DNA from: Nanosynbacter sp.
Lineage (GTDB): Bacteria; Patescibacteriota; Saccharimonadia; Saccharimonadales; Saccharimonadaceae
Assembly (NCBI GenBank): GCA_015257605.1
Contig: JABZJV010000044.1
Coordinates: 1 to 5,403, forward strand
Length of the DNA stretch: 5,403 bases
Direction of reading: 5' to 3'
Part shown: positions 4,113 to 5,403 of the stretch, one piece after another
Numbering within the stretch: the first letter of the stretch is position 1
Layout of the letters: each line of letters opens with the position of its first letter
Notes under the pieces: model-generated
Told to the model about the DNA's origin: nothing
Database searches by the model: none
Seen by the model: the letters and a program-made list of their open reading frames with translations, nothing else
Translations under genes and position numbers: made by a program

Positions 4113-5403
4113 AGTTGCGGCTTATCACCGCTCTGGTAGCAAAAAGCCTCATAGACGCGAGTTCCTAGCGCTTGCCCGATAGTATCGCAAATTTCCGTTT
4201 GGCTAGCTCGCCTAACTGACCGCATACTGCCAAAGCGCCGCAGTAATTTGCGCCGCGTTGCCGAACCGACACCAGGAATGTCGTCAAGCTCGCTTTTGGT
4301 GGCGCCTTTGCGCTTGAGCGTTGTATGATAACTAACAGCAAAACGATGCGCCTCGTCGCGAATACGTTGAAATAGCTTTACGACATCATCATACTCGCTC
4401 ATAGTATCGCTGCCGCGCAGATTTCGCGAGTGCGAACCAGCATTTTGCTGCCCAGCATGCAAATTAATTAAGTAAAAATCACCAGAATCCAGCACGCTAA
4501 TACCGGGACGCGATTCTTTCATCAACTGTCCAAGCAGCGCGTCATCATCATTAATATGCAAACGATTCTTGGCGACAACGATTTCTTCTTCGCGCTTCGC
4601 TATGCCAATTACTGGCACCGTAACGTCTAGCCTGTCTAATTCGTCGAGCACTGCACTAAGCTGCCCTTTACCGCCATCAATCAACAGCAAATCCGGCATC
4701 CCCCAATCTTTACGGTTTTTTTTGCTGAAACGCCGCCTAATAGTCTCGCGCATATTAGCAGTGTCGTCGTTACGCTGCACGTGCATCTTGAACTTGCGAT
4801 AATGTGTCCGGTCGCTAGCGCCATTTGTAAAAACCACCATACTTGCCACTACATTTGTGCCGCTCATATGCGAGATATCATAGCCCTCAATCCTCGCTGG
4901 CGGCGCTGACAAACTCAATAGCTCGGCTAACTGCGATAGTGCCCGATCTTTCGAAATATTAATGAACTCGCGATCGCCGAACATAATCCGCCGCTGCAAC
5001 TCGCGTAAATAAATCAACTTATTGCGAAGCTGCGCGGCTGTCTCGAATTCTTGATTACGCGCCGCTCGCTTCATGTCGCGTTCAATTTCTTGCGCGATTT
5101 TGACGCGCCCGCCCTCGATATATTTGATCAGCTTGCGCAAAGATTTCTTGTACTCGTGACTAGTCATATCAAGGCTGGGTGCCAAACCGATTTGCTCTTC
5201 TAAATTAGCGTGTTCGCGTCTGGGCGGCTTGATATAATAAGGAAAAATTTTGCGCAAATAACGCAGCGCCTTCTTGACCGGCAAACCACTATAAAAAGGG
5301 CCAATGTAGGTCGCACCGTCATCAGCAGGGCTGCGCGTAAAAGTCACCGTCGGCCATTCGCTTTTCATATCAATTCGCACGAAAGTTTGTGATTTATCAT
5401 CGC
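4109..5403 (-). CDS. uvrC: UvrABC nucleotide excision repair endonuclease subunit UvrC (N-terminus off right edge)
   Basis: UvrC makes the two incisions flanking DNA damage after UvrA/UvrB recognition. About 430 residues are visible; the main GIY-YIG nuclease domain (3' incision) is beyond the right edge. The frame is open to the edge and begins DDKSQTFVRI, the conserved stretch after GIY-YIG, so a GTG at 5380 is an internal Val. Order by visible residue number: YIGPFYSG (32-39), UVR/UvrB-binding helix pair (about 102-138), RNase H-like nuclease (5' incision) with GYDISH (Asp175), RNDDTANM (Asp213), LIDGGKGQ (Asp242) and RDEAHRFA (His352), then tandem helix-hairpin-helix with IPGVGSATRRKLLRRFGS (375-392). 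The catalytic residues are all present. Unusual points: the Fe-S cysteine motif is absent, the UVR-to-nuclease linker is about 120 residues shorter than in E. coli, and there is an extra insert before the catalytic His. It overlaps the next gene by 4 nt (ATGA). Confidence 0.96.
   Translation of the reverse strand, partial: DDKSQTFVRIDMKSEWPTVTFTRSPADDGATYIGPFYSGLPVKKALRYLRKIFPYYIKPPRREHANLEEQIGLAPSLDMTSHEYKKSLRKLIKYIEGGRVKIAQEIERDMKRAARNQEFETAAQLRNKLIYLRELQRRIMFGDREFINISKDRALSQLAELLSLSAPPARIEGYDISHMSGTNVVASMVVFTNGASDRTHYRKFKMHVQRNDDTANMRETIRRRFSKKNRKDWGMPDLLLIDGGKGQLSAVLDELDRLDVTVPVIGIAKREEEIVVAKNRLHINDDDALLGQLMKESRPGISVLDSGDFYLINLHAGQQNAGSHSRNLRGSDTMSEYDDVVKLFQRIRDEAHRFAVSYHTTLKRKGATKSELDDIPGVGSATRRKLLRRFGSMRSVRRASQTEICDTIGQALGTRVYEAFCYQSGDKPQL

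Noticed and set aside
5378..5380. GTG at 5380 as the uvrC start
   Set aside because: The frame continues upstream to the window edge with the conserved DDKSQTFVRI, so this codon is an internal Val and the gene is truncated only by the window.

Overview
The window reads as one densely packed, minus-strand segment of a bacterial chromosome. Every gene I can support runs right to left. The most likely source is a member of the Candidatus Patescibacteria (CPR), probably Saccharibacteria (TM7). This is an inference from the compact layout, a short UvrC without Fe-S cysteines, a substrate-binding protein with a plain membrane anchor, and an Arg-rich multipass protein of a kind I associate with that group. 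TGA is used as a stop by at least three genes (uvrC, the binding protein and the 355-aa membrane protein). That argues against the TGA=Gly code of Absconditabacteria/Gracilibacteria. No mobile element, CRISPR array or rRNA is visible.

Right block (5403 to 1649): uvrC (N-terminal part off the window) overlaps by 4 nt a YvlD/Phage_holin_4_2-type membrane protein gene. That gene is followed 1 nt later by secG, and 21 nt later by a family 5 (peptide/nickel-type) extracellular solute-binding protein gene. The spacing indicates a single transcription unit joining DNA repair, protein export and solute capture. No terminator is visible after the last gene.

Middle block (1648 to 1263): three tRNA genes, all with encoded CCA. 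tRNA-Leu(GAG) has its own consensus-like promoter, whose -35 lies inside the end of the binding-protein gene, and is followed by an intrinsic terminator. A second strong, extended -10 promoter then starts a unit of tRNA-Cys(GCA) and tRNA-Leu(UAA).

Left block (1252 to 1): a 355-aa polytopic membrane protein of unknown function begins only 10 nt after the tRNA-Leu(UAA) CCA end. It overlaps by 20 nt the start of ligA (NAD-dependent DNA ligase), which runs off the left edge. With no terminator or clear promoter in between, the two tRNAs, the membrane protein and ligA are probably one transcript.

Most of the window is core housekeeping. The points worth a second look are the rebuilt UvrC (missing Fe-S cysteines, shortened linker, extra insert between catalytic residues), the orphan anchored binding protein beside secG, the tRNA-to-mRNA junction, and the unknown membrane protein.
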